Shown one piece after another: positions 1 through 7,948 of a DNA stretch of 15,829 nt (positions are counted from its first letter, which is position 1; the number at the start of each line of letters is the position of its first letter). A program made the position numbers and the translations under genes. The notes under the pieces were generated by a model. That model was given only the letters and a program-made list of their open reading frames with translations. It was not told where the DNA came from and searched no databases. Source of the stretch: Bacteroidaceae bacterium (GTDB taxonomy: Bacteria; Bacteroidota; Bacteroidia; Bacteroidales; Bacteroidaceae); assembly GCA_017551845.1 (NCBI GenBank), contig JAFZKR010000088.1, positions 1 to 15,829 of the forward strand. Reading direction: 5' to 3'.

Positions 1-56
1 CCACCGAAGCCGCCCATGCCGCCGCCGAAGCCGCCCATGCCGCCGCCGAAGCCGCC
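1..56 (-). repeat. 21-bp in-frame tandem repeat coding a GMGGFGG-type tail
   Basis: The 21-bp unit ccgaagccgcccatgccgccg occurs at 4-24 and 25-45, with a partial third copy at 46-56. Being a multiple of three, it lengthens the Gly/Phe/Met tail of the barrel protein by seven residues per copy without changing frame. It starts at the window edge, so the true copy number is unknown. Confidence 0.85.
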
Positions 57-3000
57 ACGACCACGCATGCTCTGACGAGCGTTACGGTCGCCGAATACTG
101 ACAGACGGTAGGTGAGTGTTGCCATGAAGTAGCTGGTGATGTTCTTGCTTTCAGTATCAGTACGTGATGTCGCACTCATAGAACGGTTGACTGTACTGCG
201 CTGATGCAGGATATCGTAAGCAGCGAGCTGCAGGCTTGCCTTGTTGCCTTTGAGGAATGAGAATGACAACGAAGCGTTCCAGATAAGCTCATTTGTATTC
301 ATACCTTCATCATAACCGCGACGGCTGTTCATGTTCAGGTCAGAACCGAGACGCATGTTCCTCCAGGGTATGAAAGCCATAAGGCTGGTACCATAGCTGA
401 AGTCATATGTATCCATGTTTCGTTCAGGCTGCAGGTCATTGGTCGAGTGACTGTAGCGTAACGATCCATCCAATGAAAGAGTCAGATAGTCATCGCGATA
501 CTCAGCGCTCAGGTTCTCGTTGGCACCTGTAGTGTTGGTCTTACGGAGTTGTGCATCACCACCCATTATCTGTGCCCAGCTTTCCTGATGGCTGAAGTTT
601 CCTGAGGTGTTGGATGTGATAGAATAACGGTCATCAGGGAATGTGTAGTTGTACATCACACTTGCACTGGAGTTCCAGTTAGCCCAGAAACCATCCATAT
701 TCTCAGGTCTGCTCTCGGTACCGCCGTTCGCAAGCAGATTGGTCTTGTTCTGGATCTGACGCAGGGTGTTGCTGGCACTTGTGTTGATGTTGAAGCTACC
801 CATTGTAACAGGATTGTACTTCTGATAACCTAAGCTCAACTGGTTGTTGAAAGTAGGCTTCAGGCCGGGGTTACCGCTTGATACGCGGAACGGGTCTGTA
901 TCATCGCGAATGTCAAGCAACTGTGACATCTGAGGCTGGCTTGTGCGGCCGTTGTAACGGATGTTTACCTGCTCCTGACGAGTTACCCTATAGCGGAATT
1001 GTACAGTAGGAGTCCAGTTAAACACTGTACGCTGAAGAGGCTCATTCACCAAGCCCATACCAGTATAGTTCATCTTTGAGTGCTGTGGTAAGATAGAGAG
1101 ACCTACGGTAAAGTTATATGACTGGTCTGTAGCATTCTTACGGAACTGCAACTGGATGGTCTGGTCATAGTTGTAATAGTATTGGTTGGTGCTCAACTTT
1201 GGATCACGTGACATCTGGTTGTCCTCATAAATCCAGTCAGGATTACCCCATGTTTCACTAAGAGCATCAGCCATGTTATATGTAGCACGGTCACTGTTCT
1301 GTGCGCTGTACTGGAACTGATAACTGAACTGCAGATATGTTCCGGTTGCGATAGGCTCAGAATATGTTGTCTGGATGCTATAAGTCTGTCTGTTACTCGG
1401 GTTGTCATTGTAACGGTTGAGCAGTGTATCATGTCTCTCGTATGACTTGGTCATCATGACATAGTTGTGAGACATCTGATCGCTGCGTGAGAACTGCTCG
1501 CTGTTAGAATTGCTCACATTGTATGTACCACGCACTGAAACGTTACGTCCACGGTTACCGAAACGTCTTACAAACTGTATGTTACCACTTGCTGACTTGC
1601 TGGTGCTTAAACTCTTGTTCTTGCTGTTCTGAATATTCCATATTGACTCAAGATACATAGAAGTAAGGGAGTCTATCAAATCACCCTCGGGATCTATCGA
1701 ATTAGGATCAATATTTATTGAAGATATGAAATCTTCATATTTGGAAGGAATTTCAGCCTTCGAGGGATAGATTGAAGCCATTACCGATGCAGTATCAAGC
1801 TTATAATTAGCATAATTGCCGGCAAGAGGATTATTTGTGAACTTGTAAGGATCATCCTTGAAAGTCCTTGACTGACTGGTGCTCCAGCTGTCGGATTTGC
1901 TGTATGAGAACTGAGGCTGGAAAAGCAGGCTTGTGTAGTTGTCCTTATTCCACTCAATACGCATCTGGCCGCTCAAACTGTTGCTGCCGCTGCCGTTCTC
2001 ACTGATTCTGTTGTTCCATGTATGATCCACAGCACCGGGAGCATTTGAGTTCGTAGCATACCAGTTCTCACCTGATGACTTTGAGCTTGATTCATTGTCG
2101 CTGTGGCTCCAGTTGATGCTACCACCTACTTCATACTGATAGTTGTCCTGCGACACTTCGCGGCCCAGGTTCATGGCGAAGTTGGCACCACCGGAATAGC
2201 TGGTGCTCACACCGCCGCCTCCGCCGCCCATCATGCCGCCACCCATGCCGCCGAAGCCGCCGCCGCCGATGCCGCCGCCCATTCTCATCATACCCATGCC
2301 GCCTCTACCCATACCTCCGGATGACTGGCTGGCTGAACCCATGACGGTGAACTGCTTGTCCTCATCGAAACGGTTGAGCGAAGCATTGACCTGATAGAGA
2401 GCGGCTACATCAAAGCCCTCCTTTTCAAGGGGAGCACCGCCGCCAACGCTGATATTTCCGAACCAACCCTTGGCCATACCTTTCTGTACCTGGAGGTCAA
2501 GGACTGTCTCTTCCTCACCGTCATCGATACCGGTCTGGCGGGCCAGGTCACTCTGCTTGTCGTAAGCCTTCACCTTCTCGATCATATCGGCAGTGAGCTG
2601 TGTCAGAGCTACGGACTTGTCATCATTGAAGAATTCCTTGCCGTTCACGAGAATCTTGGATACGGATTTACCGTTCACGGTGATATCTCCGTCGCTTGTT
2701 ATCTGTACGCCCGGGAGCTTGCGGATGAGGTCCTCAACCGATGAACCCTCAGGCAGTTTGATTGCCGAACTGTTGAACATTACTGTATCATTGACCATCT
2801 GGACCTTAGCGGCTACAGCATTGATAGCCACTGCCTGAAGGGTGATACCGTCTGACCTCATGGTAATCTTTCCAAGGTCAGTAGTTGTGGTACCTGAACG
2901 GAGGGTAAAATTCTTGTCCGTGTCATTGTAGCCGATAAATGTGGCGCGGGCCATATAGTTTCCTGCTTTCAGACCGCCCAGACGGAAGGATCCGTCCTCC

Positions 3001-3185
3001 TCGGTGGCTACGCCGTTAACATAGACAGTGTCGGTCCCGGCAATTGAAAATACCTGTATGTTAGCAGGATACAATGGTTCAGCACTGTCAAAATCATAGA
3101 CAGTGCCTTTAATCTCAAGGTTCTGGGCCATCAGTGACGAAACTGATGTAATCAGAACTGCAATAAGAATGGAGATTCGTTTCAT
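1..3185 (-). CDS. TonB-dependent receptor-like outer-membrane beta-barrel protein (3' end beyond window)
   Basis: Read on the minus strand from ATG at 3185, the frame stays open to the left edge: 1061 complete codons with no stop. The start MKRISILIAVLITSVSSLMAQ is a signal peptide ending in a typical MAQ site. Residues about 22-105 look like a CarboxypepD_reg-like beta-sandwich (GTVYDFDSAEPLYPANIQV, then EDGSFRLGGLKAGNY). Residues about 128-200 look like a TonB plug (LIRKLPGVQITSDGDITVNG, then ILVNGKEFF). The rest is long, rich in Ser/Asn/Tyr/Gln with alternating aromatic residues, as in the OMP_b-brl_3 group (PF14905). A Gly/Met-rich loop lies at residues about 285-325, and a GGFGGGMGGFGG tail begins near residue 1035, after the last evident barrel strand (LTYRLSVFGDRNAR). 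It is not a classic SusC and no SusD follows in the visible part. The ligand cannot be told. It is transcribed divergently from the esterase gene. Confidence 0.9.
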   Translation of the reverse strand, partial: MKRISILIAVLITSVSSLMAQNLEIKGTVYDFDSAEPLYPANIQVFSIAGTDTVYVNGVATEEDGSFRLGGLKAGNYMARATFIGYNDTDKNFTLRSGTTTTDLGKITMRSDGITLQAVAINAVAAKVQMVNDTVMFNSSAIKLPEGSSVEDLIRKLPGVQITSDGDITVNGKSVSKILVNGKEFFNDDKSVALTQLTADMIEKVKAYDKQSDLARQTGIDDGEEETVLDLQVQKGMAKGWFGNISVGGGAPLEKEGFDVAALYQVNASLNRFDEDKQFTVMGSASQSSGGMGRGGMGMMRMGGGIGGGGFGGMGGGMMGGGGGGVSTSYSGGANFAMNLGREVSQDNYQYEVGGSINWSHSDNESSSKSSGENWYATNSNAPGAVDHTWNNRISENGSGSNSLSGQMRIEWNKDNYTSLLFQPQFSYSKSDSWSTSQSRTFKDDPYKFTNNPLAGNYANYKLDTASVMASIYPSKAEIPSKYEDFISSINIDPNSIDPEGDLIDSLTSMYLESIWNIQNSKNKSLSTSKSASGNIQFVRRFGNRGRNVSVRGTYNVSNSNSEQFSRSDQMSHNYVMMTKSYERHDTLLNRYNDNPSNRQTYSIQTTYSEPIATGTYLQFSYQFQYSAQNSDRATYNMADALSETWGNPDWIYEDNQMSRDPKLSTNQYYYNYDQTIQLQFRKNATDQSYNFTVGLSILPQHSKMNYTGMGLVNEPLQRTVFNWTPTVQFRYRVTRQEQVNIRYNGRTSQPQMSQLLDIRDDTDPFRVSSGNPGLKPTFNNQLSLGYQKYNPVTMGSFNINTSASNTLRQIQNKTNLLANGGTESRPENMDGFWANWNSSASVMYNYTFPDDRYSITSNTSGNFSHQESWAQIMGGDAQLRKTNTTGANENLSAEYRDDYLTLSLDGSLRYSHSTNDLQPERNMDTYDFSYGTSLMAFIPWRNMRLGSDLNMNSRRGYDEGMNTNELIWNASLSFSFLKGNKASLQLAAYDILHQRSTVNRSMSATSRTDTESKNITSYFMATLTYRLSVFGDRNARQSMRGRGGFGGGMGGFGGGMGGFG
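2209..2330 (-). repeat. Gly/Met-rich low-complexity insert in the barrel protein
   Basis: On the coding strand this is mostly GGC/GGT codons with ATG and a few TTC and AGA codons. It gives a run such as GGMGRGGMGMMRMGGG followed by IGGGGFGGMGGGMMGG. It lies just after the plug region and interrupts an otherwise normal barrel sequence, so it is probably an extended flexible loop. Repeat length is prone to slippage at this kind of GGC tract. Confidence 0.75.
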
Positions 3186-3290
3186 TTGTTGTTTATATTT
3201 GTTGAATTTCGTTTCGTTTTTTATTGCCTTTGTGGAGTGGGAATGGTTCCCTGCAGCACTTCCGGCATCGTGAATTGTTGTTTTGATTTG

Positions 3291-3298
3291 CAAAATTA
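3291..3298 (-). promoter_or_regulatory. Putative -7 element of the barrel-protein gene
   Basis: On the minus strand this reads TAATTTTG, a perfect match to the Bacteroidetes TAnnTTTG element. Transcription would start near 3285, giving a leader of about 100 nt before the ATG at 3185, longer than the other leaders in the window. No good -33 TTTG is present at the expected distance. No clear riboswitch or hairpin was recognised in the leader. Confidence 0.5.
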
Positions 3299-3416
3299 CA
3301 ACTTTACTATAATTGTATTCCGATTTTGTTAAATGTAAAAAATGTGAAAAAAAATAATTGCTGTTTTTTTGATTCAATCATGGCCTCAGGGTTTAATTTC
3401 AAGCTTGTTTTTTTAA

Positions 3417-3424
3417 TAACTTTG
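3417..3424 (+). promoter_or_regulatory. Putative -7 element of the esterase gene
   Basis: TAACTTTG matches TAnnTTTG exactly and sits 34 bases before the ATG at 3459, so transcription would start near 3431 with a leader under 30 nt. The upstream -33 region is weak. The rest of 3186-3458 is AT-rich, holds the divergent promoter, and shows no gene. Confidence 0.55.
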
Positions 3425-3458
3425 CAGCTGTTGTAAAGTGTTAACAAAGTGATAGGTT

Positions 3459-4256
3459 ATGAATAGATTATTTTCTTTTTTCGCCCCGTTGATAATAACA
3501 TCGTTGTTCTTGGGCTCATGCCATGAAGTGCTTACCGAATCATCATTCGAGGAACTGGAAATAAAGGATCAGAATGGCACCGTGAGAAAGGGTGGGCTTT
3601 ATCTTCCGCTTGGCTATGATTCCAAGAATGAATATCCTGTCATATATATGGCCGACGGACTGGTGTTCAAAGATGGCCACTACCGTACTATGGTTGATTC
3701 GCTCATCAGGACCGGTTCCATAAGACCTGTTGTGATAGCATGTTCGTACGAAAACAAAAAACAGATTCCGGGTTTTACAATTGCATACCGCAATGCTGAG
3801 TACATAGACGCTCTCTCCAAGAGTGACCCCAAACTGAAGGAACTGTTCGACTTGCACATGGATTATTTCATCAACTCTTTCATTCCCTATATTGAAAAAA
3901 GGTGTAAGGTGAGCCGCGAGAGGGATAACAGGGTATTCTACGGAACATCGAACAGTGGCGATTTCGGACTCACGCTCAGCATGAAGCATCCTGAACTGAT
4001 GAGCGAATACTGGTGTTTTTCACCTGTCTATTCCGATATGGACGGATACGGGATGCTCGGAGAGCCGACAGAATACCGCATCTGTTGGGGATTGAAGGAA
4101 GAAGTAGGGCAGGAAGATTATTTTCCTGCCCTGGTAAAGTCAATCCGCAAACGTGGCGGTTATGTCAAGGAATGGTCATTCGACGGTGGTCATGACCGTG
4201 AATGGTGGAAGCTCTGGTTCGCCGAGGAGCTCAAACGCCGTTTCCCTTTAGAGTGA
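3459..4256 (+). CDS. Esterase-family lipoprotein (PF00756 / CE1-like alpha/beta hydrolase)
   Basis: This 265-residue protein begins with a lipoprotein signal (hydrophobic residues 4-18, lipobox LGSC with Cys21), so it should be membrane-anchored outside the cytoplasm. The nucleophile elbow is GTSNSG with Ser164, followed by a helix ending in KHPEL, which matches the GxSxGG...HPE pattern of the esterase D family. The catalytic His is probably His245 in DGGHDREWW. The acid residue is likely among Glu214-Asp220, which is less certain. YLPLGYDSKNEYPVIYMADG (49-68) is the usual first core segment of the family. CE1 members include feruloyl and acetyl xylan esterases; the adjacent arabinofuranosidase makes an ester side-chain role plausible, but other small-ester hydrolases fit too. 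It is a single gene, converging on the GH51 gene with only 8 bases between the ends. Confidence 0.88.
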   Translation: MNRLFSFFAPLIITSLFLGSCHEVLTESSFEELEIKDQNGTVRKGGLYLPLGYDSKNEYPVIYMADGLVFKDGHYRTMVDSLIRTGSIRPVVIACSYENKKQIPGFTIAYRNAEYIDALSKSDPKLKELFDLHMDYFINSFIPYIEKRCKVSRERDNRVFYGTSNSGDFGLTLSMKHPELMSEYWCFSPVYSDMDGYGMLGEPTEYRICWGLKEEVGQEDYFPALVKSIRKRGGYVKEWSFDGGHDREWWKLWFAEELKRRFPLE

Positions 4257-4264
4257 GAAATCAG

Positions 4265-7200
4265 TTATTTGGCTGGTACGAGCTTGATTATTCCGATGGA
4301 GTTTTCCGGGAGAGTCAGGGTGAACTGTTTCTTGACTGTACCCAAGTCCTTGGTATGAGGAACAATAGCCTCGTTATAACTCACTGAGTTACGGCCACGC
4401 CCGAATCCTCCCATACCTCCTCCAAATCCACCCGGACGTCCGCCCTGACCGGCTGCAGGCTGAGCGGGCTCCGCTCCGGCATAGGTATTCTGGTCACCCT
4501 GGTTCTTGACCTTGGTGTCGAATGAGGAAATATAATCCACGGTGGCGGTATAAGCCTTCTTGTTCTGCCCCTTACCCATATTAACGGTCAATTCCTTGTC
4601 AAGAGCTTCGGAGTTGACAAACTTAATGAATATCTCGCCTGTCTCAGTGTCTATTGTGGGCGATGTATAGATGCTCTTGTCGGCCTCTGTGCCGTTCATC
4701 ACATCGGTCATGCCGAATGCGCGGTTACCTGCCTCACTGAACAGTTTCTGATAGTAGTAGTTGGTGGTGCGCCACATACCGCGGTTGTCGAACCATATCA
4801 GGTTCGAGTTCCACTTGTTGAAACCCTTCTTGCAGAAGAGCGGTGCGTATGCCGCCATCACAACCATATCGGAATTACGTTCCAGGCTGGTCCAGTATGC
4901 GGCCTCGGCCATAGCCGATGCGAAGTCGTTGTTACTGCTGTTGTTGGCAAACTCACCTACGAATACACGGGTAGCACGATTACGGTCATAAGTCAGGCCA
5001 TCGGCACCACGTGCTTTATCGGCATGATAGCGGTCACCATTGGTGTAGAACCACTGGTTGTTGCGGTAGTAGTGCTCATCAACCACAGTATTCTGGTACT
5101 TGGAGTCAATCTCATGCATATTGGCATCGAACTCAGGACCGCTGGCTGCCGAACCTGCAGTTGACACTATGATGATGTCAGGATACTTGGCCTGCACCTC
5201 TTTATAAATGATGTCAAAACGTTCCCAGAACTCAGGACCCTTGTTTTCGTTTCCTATGCCCAGGTACTTCAGGTTGAAAGGCTCCGGATGCCCCATGTCG
5301 GCACGCAACTTGCCCCACTTGGTTTCAGTCCCGCCATTGCAGAACTCAATGAAATCAAGTGCGTCACATACGAAAATATCGTGGAAACGCTTACGGTCGG
5401 CTTCAGTCTCAAGCGGTGCTATATACTGATGTCCGGCGAATTGACAGGTCACGCCGTTGTTCAGGACGGGCAGGGGAGTGGCACCCAGTGATTCGGCCAT
5501 AAGCAGATACTCGTAGAATCCCACATACTGCGAAGTCCAATACCCCCAGTGGTTGCGGAACCCGATTCGCTCTTCCTCCGGCCCCACGGAGTTCTTCCAG
5601 AAGGGCTGTCCGAAGTAGTTCGTACCCTCGCTGGCGCATCCGCCGGGGAAGCGCATGAATGTGGGATGAAGGTCAGCAAGAGCCTGCATCAGGTCCTTGC
5701 GGAACGGGCCATATTTGCCCTCCTGCCATAGCTGCGAAGCTTCAGGAAGCAGAGTCACATAGTCCAGCCAGAATGTACCTGCGGCATTGGCACGTATGGC
5801 CAGACGGCTGTCAACCGAGCGCTCAGCCTTAAGCTGGCCGGTGTATTTCTTCCAGTCATTGCTTAAGCGGGATATGGTTATTGCATTTGAGTTGGCCTGA
5901 CCGTTGGCATCCTCAAGCTGCACCGTTATAGTGCCGGGATATGACTGTCCTGCCAGATAGAGAGTCAGGTCATAGCTCACACCCTGGATTGCGGGTATTG
6001 ATGCCTTCTGGGTGTTGTTGGAGTAATAGTTGCCCTGACGCTCATTGCCGTAAGGAGCTGTACCGTAACCGTTGGCTGCTATACCGAATCCCTCACCGGC
6101 AGTCTCAATGTCGAAACGCACACTGTACTGTGCGTAGCGAAGCTCATCATCATACCTGTCGTTGGGATCAAAATCATAGTAACGCTTCAGGTCCTTTACA
6201 AGAGGTTTGTCGGCCACAGCATGAGCCTGGCCTACTGCTCCTTCACCCTTAAGTACTGTCCAGCCGAAGAATACAGTATCGGAATATGAGAACTCTTTTG
6301 CTTTGTTCTGTACAGGCGCATCCGGCACGTTATATGCCTGGAAAGAGTGGTTCTGTATAAGCTGGGCGCAGATTCCTCCGTCCAATGACTGGTTGATATC
6401 CTCAAAGAAAATACCGGCCAGGGTGGGGCTGATTTCTATTCCCAGTCCTTTCTTCTTCAGGTTCAAGGTAACAGAACGCTCCTCAACGGGCTTGAAACCC
6501 TGTAGTTGAAGCATCTTCTCTGCCATACGGTACCCCATCAGACGCATACCCTCGGTGCTGAAGTGGAACTGGTCACCGGTACTTTCACAACCCAGTGATG
6601 AGATTACATAACCGTTCTTCATCGTCTTGGGCAGATTGGCGAGAACCACCTGGTTGAATGCGGCGCACACGCCTCCCTGCTCAGCCTGCTTCAGCTCACC
6701 GGCCAGAATAGGAATCTCATCGGGGTTGAGGCCCAGGTCGTGACACAGGTCATCATGTATTTTCTTGAGGCGTCCGCACCACTGGTCATCATCAGGATTC
6801 GACTCTCCCTGATGCACCAGCATACCTTTTATCACACCAGATTTCTGGGCAATGCGGGCCATATCCACTATTCGCTGATAAGGGCTCATGTCATACTCCT
6901 TGGCCATATTCACAAGCCAACTCCGGCTCGGATCAGCTGCTTCCATAGCAAGATAATCCTCGCATGCGTCCTTGTCCCAAAGCTCCAGTTTGGCACCGGC
7001 CACTGAGACATTGATTACACCCACACGGTATTGTTCCGGCAGTTCTTCAATCATCTTGCGGCCGAAGAAATCCACCGGGCCCATATTGTTGCTCTGACGG
7101 CAGATGGGAGGAACAGCCGTGTACCACTGACCCATCTTACGTTCATAACGCGGCATATCCACTGCTGCCACAAACTGGAAGCGAGGGTCATTGAAATCCT

Positions 7201-7345
7201 TGTCCTGCTCAGCAGGAACAGCTCCGGCCTCCATGTTGGACTGACCGAAACAGAGGTAGATAAAGAAATTCGGGTCAGGCTGCTGTGCCTTGAGCGGCAA
7301 TACAAACATCACCGTCGTGATGATAGCCAATAATCTGTACTTCAT
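4265..7345 (-). CDS. Acetylesterase (SASA/CE6-like) fused to GH51 alpha-L-arabinofuranosidase
   Basis: This is a 1026-residue bifunctional enzyme with signal peptide MKYRLLAIITTVMFVLPLKA. Residues about 25-285 form an SGNH/SASA esterase: GQSNM (nucleophile Ser36), HQGESN (178-183) and DQFHF (Asp258, His261). Residues about 290-1026 form the GH51 enzyme: ISPTLAGIFFEDIN near 305-318, a CBM4_9-like beta-sandwich at about 350-535, and the barrel with acid/base Glu700 in GIGNEN and nucleophile Glu798 in VFVGEFA. The C-terminal beta domain resumes at about 985-1026. Both catalytic sets are intact. The expected joint action is removal of O-acetyl groups and alpha-L-arabinofuranosyl branches from the same polymer, in the periplasm or at the surface. 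A Gly-rich stretch (967-985) is inserted in the C-terminal domain. It starts 39 bases after the MgtC gene with no clear promoter of its own, so it may be cotranscribed with that gene. Confidence 0.93.
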   Translation of the reverse strand: MKYRLLAIITTVMFVLPLKAQQPDPNFFIYLCFGQSNMEAGAVPAEQDKDFNDPRFQFVAAVDMPRYERKMGQWYTAVPPICRQSNNMGPVDFFGRKMIEELPEQYRVGVINVSVAGAKLELWDKDACEDYLAMEAADPSRSWLVNMAKEYDMSPYQRIVDMARIAQKSGVIKGMLVHQGESNPDDDQWCGRLKKIHDDLCHDLGLNPDEIPILAGELKQAEQGGVCAAFNQVVLANLPKTMKNGYVISSLGCESTGDQFHFSTEGMRLMGYRMAEKMLQLQGFKPVEERSVTLNLKKKGLGIEISPTLAGIFFEDINQSLDGGICAQLIQNHSFQAYNVPDAPVQNKAKEFSYSDTVFFGWTVLKGEGAVGQAHAVADKPLVKDLKRYYDFDPNDRYDDELRYAQYSVRFDIETAGEGFGIAANGYGTAPYGNERQGNYYSNNTQKASIPAIQGVSYDLTLYLAGQSYPGTITVQLEDANGQANSNAITISRLSNDWKKYTGQLKAERSVDSRLAIRANAAGTFWLDYVTLLPEASQLWQEGKYGPFRKDLMQALADLHPTFMRFPGGCASEGTNYFGQPFWKNSVGPEEERIGFRNHWGYWTSQYVGFYEYLLMAESLGATPLPVLNNGVTCQFAGHQYIAPLETEADRKRFHDIFVCDALDFIEFCNGGTETKWGKLRADMGHPEPFNLKYLGIGNENKGPEFWERFDIIYKEVQAKYPDIIIVSTAGSAASGPEFDANMHEIDSKYQNTVVDEHYYRNNQWFYTNGDRYHADKARGADGLTYDRNRATRVFVGEFANNSSNNDFASAMAEAAYWTSLERNSDMVVMAAYAPLFCKKGFNKWNSNLIWFDNRGMWRTTNYYYQKLFSEAGNRAFGMTDVMNGTEADKSIYTSPTIDTETGEIFIKFVNSEALDKELTVNMGKGQNKKAYTATVDYISSFDTKVKNQGDQNTYAGAEPAQPAAGQGGRPGGFGGGMGGFGRGRNSVSYNEAIVPHTKDLGTVKKQFTLTLPENSIGIIKLVPAK
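4391..4447 (-). repeat. Gly/Phe-rich insert in the GH51 C-terminal domain
   Basis: It encodes residues 967-985, GQGGRPGGFGGGMGGFGRGR less its first residue. It is preceded by an Ala/Pro/Gln linker (EPAQPAAG) and followed directly by the last beta strands of the arabinofuranosidase C-terminal domain. It resembles the inserts in the barrel protein and the GH3 enzyme but uses mainly GGA/GGT rather than GGC codons. Confidence 0.8.
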
Positions 7346-7384
7346 TGTTATTTATTTTAAGTAATTAGTTATTTGCGTAATATC

Positions 7385-7888
7385 TTATATCTCAGGGGAT
7401 TCATGTTCTCCGGCTGTTTCATTTCCGGCTTTCTTCTTCTCATCCTGCTCCATAGCCTGTTGGCGTGAATTGTTATCGTGGAACAGAAATGATGAGGCCA
7501 GAATCAGGATGACAATTATAGTCACTAATATTGATACCTTAATCAGCCCTACACCAACGGCAATTCCGATAATACTTGTAGCGAAAATGCTGGCGGCGGT
7601 GGTGAGGCCGGAAACATCATACTTATTCTTGATTATGAGTCCGGCACCGATGAATCCTATACCCGTCACCACCTGTGCAGCTATACGCCCCGGATCACCG
7701 TTAATAAGATTCAGATTGGTCTGGCATATCCATATAGACGCCAGGGTGGCAAGCGTCGAAGCCATGCAGATAAGCATGAATGTCCTCACTCCGGCCGGAT
7801 GTTTGTGTATATATCGTTCTATACCTATGGCGCAGCCCAGCAGGGCACTCACCAGAATTCTTATTATAGCAATATTCTCAGTAAGCAT
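7385..7888 (-). CDS. MgtC/SapB-family inner-membrane protein
   Basis: This 167-residue, very hydrophobic protein has about four to five membrane segments. Family hallmarks are visible in order: LGCAIGIERYIHKHPAGVRT (17-36, with Glu24-Arg25 and Arg35), GDPGRIAAQVVTGIGFIGAG (64-83, with the conserved Asp65 and Arg68), and GLTTAASIFATSIIGIAVG (94-112). The last 30 residues are charged and hydrophilic and probably cytoplasmic. Some family members help bacteria cope with low magnesium or acid stress, and Salmonella MgtC acts on the F1Fo ATPase; other members are unassigned, so function here is open. It has its own upstream promoter match and leads into the GH51 gene after 39 bases. A stress-type membrane protein between a glycosidase and a CotH gene is an unusual placement. 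The long soluble MgtC C-terminal domain is absent. Confidence 0.9.
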   Translation of the reverse strand: MLTENIAIIRILVSALLGCAIGIERYIHKHPAGVRTFMLICMASTLATLASIWICQTNLNLINGDPGRIAAQVVTGIGFIGAGLIIKNKYDVSGLTTAASIFATSIIGIAVGVGLIKVSILVTIIVILILASSFLFHDNNSRQQAMEQDEKKKAGNETAGEHESPEI

Positions 7889-7909
7889 AATCAGGTTCTA
7901 TAATTGAAG

Positions 7910-7944
7910 CAAAGATAAAAATAACTGCTGAAAGATTAATACAA
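7910..7944 (-). promoter_or_regulatory. Putative promoter of the MgtC-family gene
   Basis: On the minus strand a -7 match TATCTTTG lies at 7917-7910, with a TTG that could serve as -33 at 7944-7942 (24 bases between). The start would fall near 7903, leaving a leader of about 15 nt before the ATG at 7888. It fits entirely in the 60-base gap after the CotH gene, so the MgtC gene need not depend on CotH transcription. Confidence 0.55.
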
Positions 7945-7948
7945 TCAC

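Noticed and set aside
2203..2394. A proline-rich small open frame on the plus strand
   Set aside because: It is the complement of the Gly/Met-rich insert of the barrel protein: GGC tracts read backwards give proline runs.
2400..3185. A SusC homologue assignment for the left-edge gene
   Set aside because: The length and plug are compatible with a TonB-receptor-like barrel, but no SusC-type signature motif at the plug start was seen, and the strand upstream and visible surroundings hold no SusD. The OMP_b-brl_3 type fits better.
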